Of a DNA stretch of 31,488 nucleotides, positions 23,945-31,431 are shown piece by piece. Origin of the DNA: JBDTYT01 sp040005555. Its GTDB lineage: Bacteria > Actinomycetota > UBA4738 > HRBIN12. Numbering within the stretch: position 1 is the first letter of the stretch; every line of letters begins with the position of its first letter. Location of the stretch: positions 1 to 31,488 of the forward strand of contig JBDTYT010000012.1 in NCBI GenBank assembly GCA_040005555.1, read 5' to 3'. Both the position numbers and the translations under genes were made by a program. Below the pieces are notes generated by a model that searched no databases, had not been told where the DNA came from, and was given only the letters and a program-made list of their open reading frames with translations.

Positions 23945-24721
23945 GTGGCGAACAGGCGAGGCACCAAGGTCGACATCGGCCGGATGACGAAGGCCGAGCG
24001 GAAAGACGAGGCCAGGCGCCAGCGCATCGAGATCGAACGTCGGATCGCGCGAGCGCGCCGCAACCGGTGGATCGCGCTGGGGGTTGCCTTCGTCCTCGCG
24101 GCCGGGGTGGCGGTCTTCGTGGTGACCCGGCCGAAACCGGCCAGCTCGAGCTCGAGTCCCGCCGATCTGCTGGCCGCGTCCGCCGATGCCTCGAAGACCG
24201 CCGGCTGCAGCGCCGTGCGGACCATCGCTCCGTATCAGCCCGAGACCGACGATCGATCGCACATCGGCGTCGGCGGATCGTACGCGACGCTGCCACCGCT
24301 CTCGACCTACCGGTCGATCCCACCGACCTCGGGACCGCACAACCAGACGCCGCTGGGCTCGGGCGTGTACTCGAGCCCGCCGCCCATCGACCAGGCGATC
24401 CACTCGCTCGAGCACGGTGCCACGATCGTCTGGTACGCACCCGACGTCACGGGCAACGAGCTCTCGAGGATCGAGACCTTCTATCGCCGCGGAAGCGTGG
24501 GGTCGCGCGTGATCGTGGCGCCGTACGACTACCCCGATCAGGGCGCGGCGGGCTCGCTGCCATCGGGCATCGAGATGGCCCTCGTCTCCTGGCACCACCT
24601 CGAGACGTGTGCCCGTGCGAACCTGCCCGCCGCCTTCGGATTCACCGCGCGATACGCCGCGCCACCGTTCGGACAGCAGAAGTACCTCGGCGACGCCCCC
24701 GAGGCCGGCGCGGCGATCTGA
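23945..24721 (+). CDS. DUF3105 membrane-anchored extracytoplasmic protein (first copy)
   Basis: The 258-residue protein has a very basic N terminus (residues 1-41, a likely helix of Arg/Lys/Glu), one membrane span (about 42-60) and an outside domain of the DUF3105 type: PPTSGPHNQTPLGSGVY (about 126-142) and AIHSLEHGATIVWY (151-164). H132, H153, H157 and H217/H218, with C88 and C222, are candidate metal ligands or a disulfide pair. I start it at the GTG 23945-23947 because GGAAGGAA lies just upstream and the resulting start (ANRR) mirrors the next two genes. It heads a three-gene + strand operon. DUF3105 has no known function; from memory it often neighbours DUF305, a family tied to copper. 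Confidence 0.85.
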   Translation: MANRRGTKVDIGRMTKAERKDEARRQRIEIERRIARARRNRWIALGVAFVLAAGVAVFVVTRPKPASSSSSPADLLAASADASKTAGCSAVRTIAPYQPETDDRSHIGVGGSYATLPPLSTYRSIPPTSGPHNQTPLGSGVYSSPPPIDQAIHSLEHGATIVWYAPDVTGNELSRIETFYRRGSVGSRVIVAPYDYPDQGAAGSLPSGIEMALVSWHHLETCARANLPAAFGFTARYAAPPFGQQKYLGDAPEAGAAI

Positions 24722-24737
24722 TCTCGAGGACTCGACG

Positions 24738-25571
24738 ATGGCCAACAAGAGACGGCGCAAGGCGAACCAGAACCGCGCTCGCCAGCAACCGGTCCGGTCG
24801 GCCGCGACCGAGACCGAGGAGCGCCCCGCGGCCTCCCGGCCTCGCCGGCACGAGCGGCAGCAGGCATCCCGGAGGGAGCACGAGCGGCCGCACCAGCAGG
24901 GTGGCACGCGGGTTCGCGCCGAGAAGAAGGAGCTCGCCCGTCGCCAGCGCGAGGAGATACGCAAGCGCATCGCCCGCAAGCGCAGGGCTCGGCAGCTGCT
25001 CACCGTCTCGATCGTCTCGATCGGGGTGGCAGGGGCCGTGCTGTTCATCACGAGGCCGAAAGAGACCACGCCCGCCAGCGCGCTCCCCGGCGTGCTCACG
25101 ACCCAGGCGCCGTGGGACGCGAACGCCGCACGATCAGCCGCCCGGGCGAGGGCTCTCGGCTTGCCGGCGGAGGGAACCACCCTGCACATCCACTCCGATC
25201 TCCAGATCTTCGTGCATGGGAACCAGGAGACCGTGCCGGCGGACATCGGCATCACGAACACGACCATCCAGTCGCTGCACACACACGACACGAGCGGAGC
25301 GATCCATATGGAGTCCTCCGTGGCACGGACGTTCACGCTCGGCGAGCTCTTCGACGTGTGGGGCGTGCGGTTCACGCAGAGCTGTCTCGGTGCTTATTGC
25401 AACGGCGGCGGGAACACGTTACAGGTCTTCGTGAACGGCCAGGAGCAGACGGGCGATCCCACGCAGATCGCGATGAACGACCAGGACGTCATCGTGGTCG
25501 CGTACGGCACGCCCCAGGAGCTCCCGAACCCGATCCCTTCGACGTTCGACTTCTCCTCCGTTCAGCCATAG
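24738..25571 (+). CDS. Membrane-anchored HxH-rich extracytoplasmic protein
   Basis: This 277-residue protein is built like its neighbours: MANKRRRKANQ start, a long basic and charged stretch to about 86, one span (about 87-106) and an outside domain. That domain carries H150-x-H152, H160, H181-x-H183 with D184, H190-M191-E192, and C216/C221, followed by LQVFVNGQEQTGDP and VIVVAYGTP strands. The spacing HIHSDLQIFVHG ... LHTHDTSGAIHMES looks like a beta-barrel metal site. I know similar proteins only as hypothetical, so copper or another soft or borderline metal is an inference. The ATG follows GAGGA, 16 bases after the first DUF3105 stop. Confidence 0.82.
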   Translation: MANKRRRKANQNRARQQPVRSAATETEERPAASRPRRHERQQASRREHERPHQQGGTRVRAEKKELARRQREEIRKRIARKRRARQLLTVSIVSIGVAGAVLFITRPKETTPASALPGVLTTQAPWDANAARSAARARALGLPAEGTTLHIHSDLQIFVHGNQETVPADIGITNTTIQSLHTHDTSGAIHMESSVARTFTLGELFDVWGVRFTQSCLGAYCNGGGNTLQVFVNGQEQTGDPTQIAMNDQDVIVVAYGTPQELPNPIPSTFDFSSVQP

Positions 25572-25575
25572 AGCG

Positions 25576-26343
25576 GTGGCGAACAAGCGCAAGCGCCGCC
25601 GGCCGGCCGGCGGTGGCGGACGACCCACGAGCTCAGCCACCAGCTCGAAGAGCGATACGGCTCGCCGCACGAGTGCGACGCGGGCCGGAGCGGCGAAGCG
25701 TCGAGCAACCCAGCTGGAGGCCGCCGAGCGGCGCCGGCGCGGGATCACCCGGGGGGTGACGCTCGTCGTCGTCGCGGTCCTCGCGTACGTCCTGCTCGTT
25801 CGGACGACCGGACCGAGCCAGGTGAGCGCAGCCGCCCTCTCGGCGGGCCGGGCGGTCGGATGCGGCGAGATCCACCATCCCTTGGCGTCCGCGCCCGGCG
25901 GTGAGCATCTGCAACCGGGCGAGAGCCACACCTACGATCAGCATCCGGCGACCTCGGGACCCCACGATCCGTCGCCGCTCCCGCCCGATCCGCACGTCTA
26001 CGCGGCGCCGATCCCCGAGACGCGGGCGGTTCACAACCTCGAGCACGCCTACGTGCTCATCTACTACCGGCCCGCCGCCGATGGCGGCCTCTCCGATGAG
26101 ACGGTCAGCGCGCTCGAGGCGCTCGCGCGCGACGAGTCGAGGGTGATCATGGCTCCGTACCCCGCGCTGCCGGAGGGGACGGCGCTCGCGCTCTCGGCAT
26201 GGAACACGTTGTGGGAGTGTCCAAGCTCGATTACGCCGGCGCAAGCCACCACCATCGCGACGGGCTTCATCGATGCCTTCCGGGGGACGAACATCGCGCC
26301 CGAGCCGCCGCGCGGGCTGCTCGGCCCGTTGATCCAGAAGTAG
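25576..26343 (+). CDS. DUF3105 membrane-anchored extracytoplasmic protein (second copy)
   Basis: The 255-residue protein repeats the design: MANKRKRRRP start, basic tail, one span (about 58-75) and a DUF3105 domain with PATSGPHDPSPL (H130), AVHNLEHAYVLIYY (H153, H157), C96 just after the span and C215 in NTLWECPSS. Both cysteines and the three His align with those of the first copy, although overall identity looks low, so the duplication is old. The GTG start is four bases after the previous stop, with only a weak AGAG nearby, so coupling to the HxH gene is likely. It converges on the SpoIID gene with just two bases between stops. Confidence 0.85.
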   Translation: MANKRKRRRPAGGGGRPTSSATSSKSDTARRTSATRAGAAKRRATQLEAAERRRRGITRGVTLVVVAVLAYVLLVRTTGPSQVSAAALSAGRAVGCGEIHHPLASAPGGEHLQPGESHTYDQHPATSGPHDPSPLPPDPHVYAAPIPETRAVHNLEHAYVLIYYRPAADGGLSDETVSALEALARDESRVIMAPYPALPEGTALALSAWNTLWECPSSITPAQATTIATGFIDAFRGTNIAPEPPRGLLGPLIQK

Positions 26344-26345
26344 GC

Positions 26346-27854
26346 TCAGGCGATCGCGCAGGCCCCGGCCGCGGTGCACTTCACGACGCCGTGCTCGAAC
26401 GAGGCTTTCGTCGCTCCGCTCGAGAGGGTCTGCAGGTCCGCGGTGGGGAACCCGAGCTTTCCACCCGGTCCGCCCTTGGACAGGAAGAAGTCGAGCAGCG
26501 CGCCCGACAGGGAATGCGCGCCGGTCGCGTCGCTCACGTAGATCGTCGCCGCCACGAACTTCTGCCGCTCGCCCCCGGCAACCTGTACCTGCCTCGACGT
26601 CGGCAGCCCCGGAGCGCACTCGAGGTTGTCGTACTTGGCGCGGATCGAGCCCGTGACCAACCGGTTCGAGTTGATCCACACGCGATCGTCCTGGAGCGCG
26701 AGCGCCGAGCGAAGCGTGTCGCCGCTGATCGAGGACGTCCCGGAGTCGCCCTTCACGGTCGCGCTGATGATCCGCCCCGAGACGCCCCGCTGGACGTTCG
26801 TGAACGCGCTCACCGTCCCGATGCCGAGCCGGAGCTTGTGGGTCACCTGGGAGGCCGTCATCGTCACGGTCCACGTGGCGTTCGGGTTCGCGCTGGTGTA
26901 GTCGCCGGGGTCGCACACGCCGCGCAGGTACTCGATCGGCGTGCCGCCCCACACGTTCTCGTTGTCCTCGGTGAACCCACCGCTCGAGGACATGTAGAAG
27001 GCCTGGATCGACTGGCCCTGATAGATCACGATCTGGTTGTCGCTGGCGTCGACGGCCTGGACCCAGCGGTTGCCGTCCGGGCCGCCCTCCTTGTCCCATC
27101 CGGCGTAGACCTGGTCGGAGGAACTCGCGTACAGCGCGCAGTCGCAGCCGCTGCGGTGCTGTCCGGCCGCGGCCTTCGTGAAGGCGTACGTGCGGGCCGC
27201 GATCGCCTGCGCCTTCATCGCCTGCATCGGCCAGCTGCTCGGAACCTCGCCGAGGCCGTACAGGTACTCCTGCGGCGTGATCGTCAGCACCGCGCGCATG
27301 TCGCACGCCGCCGCGCACGAATACAGCGCGAGCTCGATCGACCCGCGGTTGTACGTGTGGAGGGCCTCGGGGATCTTCACCCGGGCGTTCGGGTACGAGA
27401 CGAACAGCTCGGTGTTCGGGTCACCCACGGTCGCCACGACTGCGCCGGAGGCGTCGAAGACCTTGAACTGCTGGTGGTCCTCTCGGACGATCCACGTGTC
27501 GCCGCTCGGGATGGTGCCCACCGCGTGGCCGGTCTTCGGATCGCCGAGCAGCAGATCGACGCTACCGACCTGCGCCTCGAGCCGCAGCTTCGATGTGCCC
27601 TGCACCAACCCGATCCGAAGGGTCTTCGGCTGAGCGTCCGCCTGGGCGACCCGGGTCTTCGAATAGTAGTGCGTGAGGATCTTGTCGGAGTTCCACCCCT
27701 GCTGGGCCAAGCCGTACGCGCCCCACTGCGACATCCCGAGCCCGTGACCGAACCCCGCACCGAAGAAGGTGAACGAGTCGGCGGCATCGGCGGCGGAGGC
27801 CGGGCCGAGGGCCACCACCGAGACAACGAGGACGAACGCTAGCGCTTTTCTCAT
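26346..27854 (-). CDS. SpoIID/LytB-domain secreted protein
   Basis: The 502-residue protein has a signal peptide (MRKALAFVLVVSVVALGPASAADA). It carries the family's opening FGAGFGHGLGMSQWGAYGLAQQGW and the SpoIID core (about 195-370, ITPQEYLYGLGEVPSSWPMQAMKAQAIAARTYA, then YAGW and FYMSSSGGFTE). SpoIID of sporulating Firmicutes is a lytic transglycosylase on peptidoglycan stripped of stem peptides; actinobacterial members lack a defined role. The last 50 residues (GGPGGKLGFPTADLQ ... FEHGVVKC) read like an LGFP wall-binding repeat. I start at the ATG 27852-27854, which begins the signal peptide; no ribosome-binding site is visible. Nothing else here suggests endospores, so a wall-remodelling role is inferred. 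Confidence 0.92.
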   Translation of the reverse strand: MRKALAFVLVVSVVALGPASAADAADSFTFFGAGFGHGLGMSQWGAYGLAQQGWNSDKILTHYYSKTRVAQADAQPKTLRIGLVQGTSKLRLEAQVGSVDLLLGDPKTGHAVGTIPSGDTWIVREDHQQFKVFDASGAVVATVGDPNTELFVSYPNARVKIPEALHTYNRGSIELALYSCAAACDMRAVLTITPQEYLYGLGEVPSSWPMQAMKAQAIAARTYAFTKAAAGQHRSGCDCALYASSSDQVYAGWDKEGGPDGNRWVQAVDASDNQIVIYQGQSIQAFYMSSSGGFTEDNENVWGGTPIEYLRGVCDPGDYTSANPNATWTVTMTASQVTHKLRLGIGTVSAFTNVQRGVSGRIISATVKGDSGTSSISGDTLRSALALQDDRVWINSNRLVTGSIRAKYDNLECAPGLPTSRQVQVAGGERQKFVAATIYVSDATGAHSLSGALLDFFLSKGGPGGKLGFPTADLQTLSSGATKASFEHGVVKCTAAGACAIA

Positions 27855-27927
27855 GTCTGGAGATGTTCCGATCGAACGGCCTCGGCGGAAAGCGCAACGT
27901 ACCATACGGGTTCGGAAGATCAGGTCG

Positions 27928-28953
27928 CTACGTCGGAGACGCCGTCTGACCTGCCGAGACCTTCGCGCCGTCGAGCACGGCCCCCGGCGGGACGACCGCT
28001 CCCTCCGCGAGCGCGGAACCGCTCACGCGGGCGGCAGCGCCGATCCTCACGCGAGGGCCAACGACGGAGCTGCTCACCTTCGCGCCGGCTTCGACGACCG
28101 CGCCGGCGTGCAGGACCGAATCCTCGATCTCGGCTTCGGGGCCGACGCTGACGTCGACGCCCACCACCACCCACCGCCCGAGGTGTGCGCGCAGATCCAC
28201 CCGGGCGCTGTCGGCGACGAAGGGCGCGGCGTAGTCGGGCTCGAACGCGACCTTGCCCTCGAGGATGTCGAAGTGCGCGCGCAGGTACTGCTCGCGCGTG
28301 CCGAGATCGAGCCAGTACGCGTCCGACAGGAACCCGAACACCGGACGCCCGGCCTCGATGAGCGCGGGGAAGATCTGACGCTCGATCGAGATGTTCTCGC
28401 CAGCGTTCCACCCCTCGAGCGCGGCAGGATCGAGGACGTATGTGCCCGCGTTGATGTCACCCGGGACGAGCTCCGAGGGCTTCTCGCGGAACTCGAGCAC
28501 GCGGCCGTCGGGCTCGGTGGGGACCAGACCGAATGGGCGGGCATCCTCGACGTGCGTGAGGGCGATCGTCGCGGTCGACCCGCGCTCGCGGTGGAAGGCC
28601 AGCATCGCCGTCAGATCGAGATCGGTGAGGATATCGCCGTTGAGCGCGAAGAACGGCTCGGCCCCCGGCAGTGCGGCGAGCGCGTTCACGATGGCCCCCC
28701 CGGTGCCGAGGGGCTCGGTCTCGGTGATCCACGTGATCGCGGGATCGCCGTGCCGCGACTCGATGAACGCGTGGAAGGTCTCCTGCAGGTACGCGCTGCT
28801 GAGTACGACCTCGTGCACGTCGTGACGAGCCAGGTGGTCGAGCACGTGATCCAAGCTCGGTCGGTCCATCAACGGCACGAGCGGTTTGGGCATCGTCTCG
28901 GTGATGGGACGCAGTCTGGTGCCCTCTCCCCCGACGAGCACGACGGCCCTCAT
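27928..28953 (-). CDS. Sugar-1-phosphate nucleotidyltransferase, probably mannose-1-phosphate guanylyltransferase
   Basis: The 341-residue enzyme activates a sugar-1-phosphate with a nucleoside triphosphate. Signatures are GGEGTRLRP at 8-16, MPKPLVPL at about 21-28, EPLGTGGAI and NGDILTDLDL in the catalytic domain, and a C-terminal left-handed beta-helix (about 235-330) of hexapeptide repeats. It is closest to the GDP-mannose pyrophosphorylase group; M. tuberculosis has such a gene (Rv3264c) beside wbbL exactly as here. A glucose-1-phosphate thymidylyl- or uridylyltransferase cannot be excluded. The ATG (28951-28953) overlaps the stop of the upstream glycosyltransferase as ATGA. Positions 27855-27927 between it and the SpoIID start hold no clear terminator. 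Confidence 0.88.
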   Translation of the reverse strand: MRAVVLVGGEGTRLRPITETMPKPLVPLMDRPSLDHVLDHLARHDVHEVVLSSAYLQETFHAFIESRHGDPAITWITETEPLGTGGAIVNALAALPGAEPFFALNGDILTDLDLTAMLAFHRERGSTATIALTHVEDARPFGLVPTEPDGRVLEFREKPSELVPGDINAGTYVLDPAALEGWNAGENISIERQIFPALIEAGRPVFGFLSDAYWLDLGTREQYLRAHFDILEGKVAFEPDYAAPFVADSARVDLRAHLGRWVVVGVDVSVGPEAEIEDSVLHAGAVVEAGAKVSSSVVGPRVRIGAAARVSGSALAEGAVVPPGAVLDGAKVSAGQTASPT

Positions 28954-29822
28954 CGCGCCGCGACCCTCGTGCGCAGACCTTCGATCTCGGCGCGTAGCCG
29001 CAGGATCACCCATGCGATCGGCAGGGTGATCCGGCGCCACCCCGCGGCGCGGTGCTTGCGGTAGTACCGGTAGATGCTGGCCGAGTGCATCCGCAGCATG
29101 CGGCGCGACCGCCCGGTCGAGACGCCGATCGCGTGCACCACCTCGACCTCGGGGGTGAAGAGCACCTGCCACCCCGCCGCGTGTAACCGCGTGGCGAGGT
29201 CGAGCTCCTCCCCGTAGAGCAGGAAGGCCTCATCGAGCAGGCCCACCTCGTCGAAGGCGCTGCGCGGCAACAGCATGCACGCACCCGAGACCCAGTCCAC
29301 CTCACGCTCGGTGGCGCGGTCCCATCCATCGAGGTGGTACCGGCGGGTTGCCCGGTTCCGAGGTGCGACGGTGCCGAGGAACGCGTGCGCCGCGGCATCG
29401 AACACACCGGGGAACGGCCGGCCGCTCGGATAGACCGTGCCGTCGGGGTTGCGGATGAGCGGCCCGACGATGCCGGCGCGTGGATGCTCCCTCGCGATCC
29501 GCACGTAGTCGGCGAGGGTCCCCGTCCGCCACTCGGTGTCGGGGTTGAGGAGCAGGACGAACGGCGCCTTCGTCTCGCGGATCCCCTGGTTCCAGGCCGG
29601 CGACAGGAACACGTTCGTCGGGTTCTCGATGAGCCGCGTCCGGGGATGCGCGACCGCCGCTCGCGTGTGGCTGCCGTCGCGCGAAGCGTTGTCGATGACG
29701 AGGACGTCGGTCTCGATGTCGCCTCGGCAGGCCTCGAGCGACGCGAGACATCGTTCGAGGTACTCGCCGGTGTTGTAGTTGACGATGACGACCGCCAGCT
29801 CGGCCGCCCCCGGGTCGGTCAT
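28950..29822 (-). CDS. wbbL: WbbL-like family-2 glycosyltransferase (rhamnosyltransferase type)
   Basis: The 290-residue cytoplasmic GT2 enzyme begins with LAVVIVNYNTGEYLERCLASL, has VLVIDNASRDGS and LLLNPDTEW (DXD-like), then PRAGIVGPLIRNPDGTVYPSGRPFP and VDWVSGACMLLPRSAFDEVGLLDE, followed by YGEELDLATRLHAAGW. These blocks are those of WbbL and related rhamnosyltransferases that link rhamnose to the lipid-bound GlcNAc at the base of wall polysaccharide; position next to a GDP-mannose pyrophosphorylase matches Rv3265c/Rv3264c. The ATG (29820-29822) overlaps the stop of the small transporter as ATGA. The exact sugar is inferred; no rhamnose biosynthesis genes are in view. Confidence 0.85.
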   Translation of the reverse strand: MTDPGAAELAVVIVNYNTGEYLERCLASLEACRGDIETDVLVIDNASRDGSHTRAAVAHPRTRLIENPTNVFLSPAWNQGIRETKAPFVLLLNPDTEWRTGTLADYVRIAREHPRAGIVGPLIRNPDGTVYPSGRPFPGVFDAAAHAFLGTVAPRNRATRRYHLDGWDRATEREVDWVSGACMLLPRSAFDEVGLLDEAFLLYGEELDLATRLHAAGWQVLFTPEVEVVHAIGVSTGRSRRMLRMHSASIYRYYRKHRAAGWRRITLPIAWVILRLRAEIEGLRTRVAAR

Positions 29823-30250
29823 GAGCCGTGCGGCGTCCGTGAGATCAGGAAGATGCCCACCGCGATGAACGCGACCCCTCCCCACCGAAGCGCCGGCACG
29901 TTCTCATCCAGGATGAACTGGTCGAACAGCAAGATCAGGACGTAGGTGAGCGCGGCGAATGGGTACGCGAAGGACAGCGACGTCCGCGAGAGCACCGCGA
30001 GCCACACGAGGGCCGACAGCCCGAACAGGAACAACCCGGCCCAGACCGACGCCTGACTCGCGACCGCCTTCAAGGATCCCACGTTCAGGTTGACGACCCC
30101 GAAGCTGTCCTTCACTTGGTTCATCCCGTGCTTCAGGGTGAGCTGCGCCACCGCGGCGAGCGACACCGACAGGAGGATCATCGCGATCAACATGACGGGC
30201 GGTCCCTTCTTCGTCGTCGGTTGTGGGGCGGCGGTGCCGGTCTGCGCCAC
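29819..30250 (-). CDS. Small EamA/SMR-type four-span transporter
   Basis: The 143-residue protein has four hydrophobic spans after a short polar start (VAQTGTAAPQPTTKKG), with LLSVSLAAVAQLTLKHGM in span 1 and FAYPFAALTYVLILLFDQFILDE in span 3, as in small multidrug-resistance and ArnE/ArnF-like half-size EamA proteins. I use the GTG at 30248-30250, which shares a base with the Wzt stop (TAGTG) and has GAGGAG upstream; an ATG 19 codons later is the alternative. Lying between an O-antigen-type ATPase and a wall glycosyltransferase, it is more likely a lipid-linked sugar flippase or its subunit than a drug pump. Confidence 0.82.
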   Translation of the reverse strand: MAQTGTAAPQPTTKKGPPVMLIAMILLSVSLAAVAQLTLKHGMNQVKDSFGVVNLNVGSLKAVASQASVWAGLFLFGLSALVWLAVLSRTSLSFAYPFAALTYVLILLFDQFILDENVPALRWGGVAFIAVGIFLISRTPHGS

Positions 30251-31431
30251 TACAGCTCCTCGACCTCGATCTCCACGGGCACGTGCACAAGCTCCTGCAC
30301 CCGAGGCACGTCGATGACCTCGAACAGGTAGCGCTGCGTCTGCACATGGTAGAGGTGGCCGGTGGCTCGCGACGTGAGCCCGATCGTCACCCAGTACTTG
30401 CCGGGGTCGTACGGGAACGACGTGATGCGGAACCGCACCCGCTTCTTGCCGTCGAAACGCTCGAGCTCCACCCCGGACGTCGAGGTCTTCGCCTCGAGCA
30501 CGGGGTGGTTCGTGGCACCGTCGAGGACCTGGAAGTCCACGTCGAGGTCCTCCACCGGCTCGTTCGTGCGGATATCCACCTGGATCGTCAGGGGATCGTC
30601 CTTGAGGACCATCCCCTCGCCGAGGCCGTTCGCGCGGATGATGTCGACGCCGGCGATCTCGGCCTCGCGGGTGCCTTCCTCGGGGGCGAAGGCCTGGTCG
30701 ATCTGCCCGAGGAGCACGTAACGCATCTCGCGCACGACGTCGTCGGGCATGCCCTGCGCGTGCACGACGCCGTGGTGGAGCATCACGGCGCGGTCGCAGA
30801 TCTCGCGCACCGTATCGAGCGCATGCGTGACGAGCACGATCGTGCGACCCTCCCGCTGGAACGTGCGCACCCGGTCGATGCACTTGGCCTGGAAGGCCTC
30901 GTCCCCGACCGAAAGCACCTCGTCGATCAGCAGGACGTCGGGGTTGACGTGCACGGCGACCGCGAACCCGAGCCGCACCAACATGCCCGATGAGTAGAAC
31001 TTCACCTGGTTGTCCATGAACTCCTCGAGTTCGGCGAAGTCCACGATCTCCTCGTACGCCGCGTCCGTCTCCTTGCGCGTGAGGCCGAGGAACGACGCGT
31101 TCAGGTAGACGTTCTCTCGGCCCGTCAGCTCGGGGTGGAAGCCGGCGCCGAGCTCGAGCAGCGCCGCCAGTCGACCCCGCTGCCGCACGCTCCCTGAGGT
31201 GGGTCGCAAGATGCCCGCCACGATCTTCAACGTCGTCGTCTTGCCCGAGCCGTTGTGCCCGATCAGCCCCAGCGTCGAGCCCTGCTGCACATCGAACGAC
31301 ACGTCGCGGAGCGCCCAGAAGTCCTCGGCCTTCGAGCGCGAGGACAGCACGCGGGCCTTCAGCGAGGTGGGCTTGTCGCGGAACAGCTTGAACTTCTTCG
31401 AGACGCCGTGGACCTCGATCGCCGCGGTCAC
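30250..31431 (-). CDS. wzt: ABC transporter ATPase for polysaccharide export (Wzt type)
   Basis: The 393-residue protein is the ATPase of a Wzm/Wzt-like exporter of lipid-linked polysaccharide or teichoic-acid-like polymers. Walker A GHNGSGKT is at 58-65, the signature YSSGM at 146-150 and Walker B LLIDE at 167-171; LLELGAGFHPELTGRENVYLN is typical of this subfamily. After the nucleotide-binding domain (about 1-240) comes a C-terminal beta-sandwich (about 265-393), as in Wzt proteins that recognise the glycan's terminal modification. The start is GTG (31429-31431) after GGAGGAG, overlapping the upstream permease stop as GTGA. Confidence 0.94.
   Translation of the reverse strand: MTAAIEVHGVSKKFKLFRDKPTSLKARVLSSRSKAEDFWALRDVSFDVQQGSTLGLIGHNGSGKTTTLKIVAGILRPTSGSVRQRGRLAALLELGAGFHPELTGRENVYLNASFLGLTRKETDAAYEEIVDFAELEEFMDNQVKFYSSGMLVRLGFAVAVHVNPDVLLIDEVLSVGDEAFQAKCIDRVRTFQREGRTIVLVTHALDTVREICDRAVMLHHGVVHAQGMPDDVVREMRYVLLGQIDQAFAPEEGTREAEIAGVDIIRANGLGEGMVLKDDPLTIQVDIRTNEPVEDLDVDFQVLDGATNHPVLEAKTSTSGVELERFDGKKRVRFRITSFPYDPGKYWVTIGLTSRATGHLYHVQTQRYLFEVIDVPRVQELVHVPVEIEVEEL

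Noticed and set aside
22340..25375. 1011-codon - strand open frame across the permease and the DUF3105 operon
   Set aside because: Low-complexity Arg/Asp/Gly translation that spans genes on both strands and their promoters.
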